From: Clostridiales bacterium
Lineage (GTDB): Bacteria > Bacillota > Clostridia > Oscillospirales > Ruminococcaceae
Reading direction: 5' to 3'
Assembly (NCBI GenBank): GCA_012800685.1
Contig: JAAZIT010000350.1
Span: 1-5,405 of the forward strand
Length of the DNA stretch: 5,405 bases
The notes under the pieces are model-generated. The model ran no database searches and had not been told where the DNA came from. It saw only the letters and a program-made list of their open reading frames with translations. Both the position numbers and the translations under genes were made by a program. Shown here piece after piece: positions 4,883 to 5,405 of the stretch (within the stretch, counting starts at the first letter, position 1; the number at the start of each line of letters is the position of its first letter).

Positions 4883-5405
4883 TTACTCAGATATTAGCTT
4901 TTTAAAGAATTCTCCACGTTGCTCAAAATCTTTAAATATTCCATAGCTAGCAGCAGCAGGAGACATAACGCAAGCCTTGTTTTTAGGAGTAAGCACTTTA
5001 GCAAGCTCAACAGCTTCCTCAAGGTTTTCTACAAGCTTAAATCTTAATGAAAGCTGTCCTCTTTTATCTAACTGGTTATAAATTCTTTTTCCAGATGCCT
5101 CCATAAAAATTACATTTTCAATTGAGTCTGAAATTAAAAAATCCTCAAGTTGGGTATAATCTATACCTCTATCCATTCCACCTATTAGAATAGTCGCAAT
5201 GTTTGGAACAAATTTTATAGCATTAATACAGGTTTCAGAAATAGTTGAAATTGAATCGTCGTAAAAGTCAATTTCATTAAATTTCCCTGCATATTCAAGT
5301 CGGTGTGGAGGGGGAGTGTAGGTTTTTAGTGCAGATAAGAAGTCTGTATCCGACACTCCAAGCTCTTTAGAAATTCCATAGACTGTTCCAATGTTAAAAT
5401 AATTA
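4883..5405 (-). CDS. murD: UDP-N-acetylmuramoyl-L-alanine--D-glutamate ligase (MurD), C-terminal part
   Basis: The gene is cut by the right edge. About 174 codons of an expected 450 or so are visible, and the frame stays open to the edge, reading YFNIGTVYGISKELG ahead of an internal GTG at 5356, so that GTG is not the start. MurD is the cytoplasmic ATP-dependent ligase that adds the second peptide residue, glutamate, to UDP-MurNAc-L-Ala in peptidoglycan synthesis. The visible part covers the end of the central domain (N-Y-F-N-I, family HN..N) and the C-terminal ligand domain: HRLEYAG (5288-5305), DDSISTI (5240-5260), ILIGGMDRGIDY (about 5150-5190), SPAAASYGIF (4934-4963) and FEQRGEFFKKL. The serine and phenylalanine of SPAAAS...F match the glutamate-binding residues of E. 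coli MurD. Oddly, DDSISTI replaces the usual NDSKATN, losing its lysine. This is the last gene of its transcript and no ftsW or murG follows, so it is not in a standard dcw arrangement. MurC and Mur ligase paralogues are less likely. Confidence 0.9.
   Translation of the reverse strand, partial: NYFNIGTVYGISKELGVSDTDFLSALKTYTPPPHRLEYAGKFNEIDFYDDSISTISETCINAIKFVPNIATILIGGMDRGIDYTQLEDFLISDSIENVIFMEASGKRIYNQLDKRGQLSLRFKLVENLEEAVELAKVLTPKNKACVMSPAAASYGIFKDFEQRGEFFKKLISE

Overview
This window looks like ordinary chromosomal DNA from a low-GC, endospore-forming member of the Bacillota, most likely class Clostridia. The evidence is the AT-rich base composition, AAAGGA/AGAAGGA-type ribosome binding sites, A/T-rich intrinsic terminators, and a SpoVT whose N-terminal DNA-binding domain is almost identical to the Bacillus protein as I remember it. 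I cannot name the genus.

Layout, left to right. (1) spoVT (+, 174-716), a forespore transcription regulator, closed by a long hairpin (721-760). (2) A monocistronic branched-chain amino acid aminotransferase, ilvE (+, 952-2022), behind a good extended -10 promoter (889-917) and closed by a strong terminator (2113-2149). (3) A diacylglycerol/lipid kinase-family gene (-, 2316-3287), convergent with ilvE, with its own terminator (2212-2246) and a near-consensus sigma-A promoter (3333-3361). (4) Divergent from it, a gene of no recognised family (+, 3443-4264) with two N-terminal membrane helices and a cytoplasmic TPR-like domain. Its promoter (3398-3426) places the likely transcription start on top of the Shine-Dalgarno sequence. 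(5) Downstream in the same direction, a COG2426/PF06695 'small multidrug export' membrane protein (+, 4327-4830), closed by a bidirectional terminator (4834-4867). (6) The C-terminal part of a MurD ligase (-, 4883 to the right edge), convergent with it.

The right half (lipid kinase, TPR membrane protein, PF06695 membrane protein, MurD) has an envelope and lipid flavour. Each transcription unit is separately punctuated, so joint function is only inferred from proximity. I found no mobile element, CRISPR array, tRNA, rRNA, riboswitch or T-box.

No clear new multi-gene system is visible. The points most worth a second look are the MurD variant, in which the usual NDSKATN-type motif reads DDSISTI outside an obvious dcw cluster; the unclassified TPR membrane protein and its compact divergent promoter region with a 10-bp-spaced direct repeat; and the internal repeat in the PF06695 protein, which suggests a DedA-like two-fold fold.
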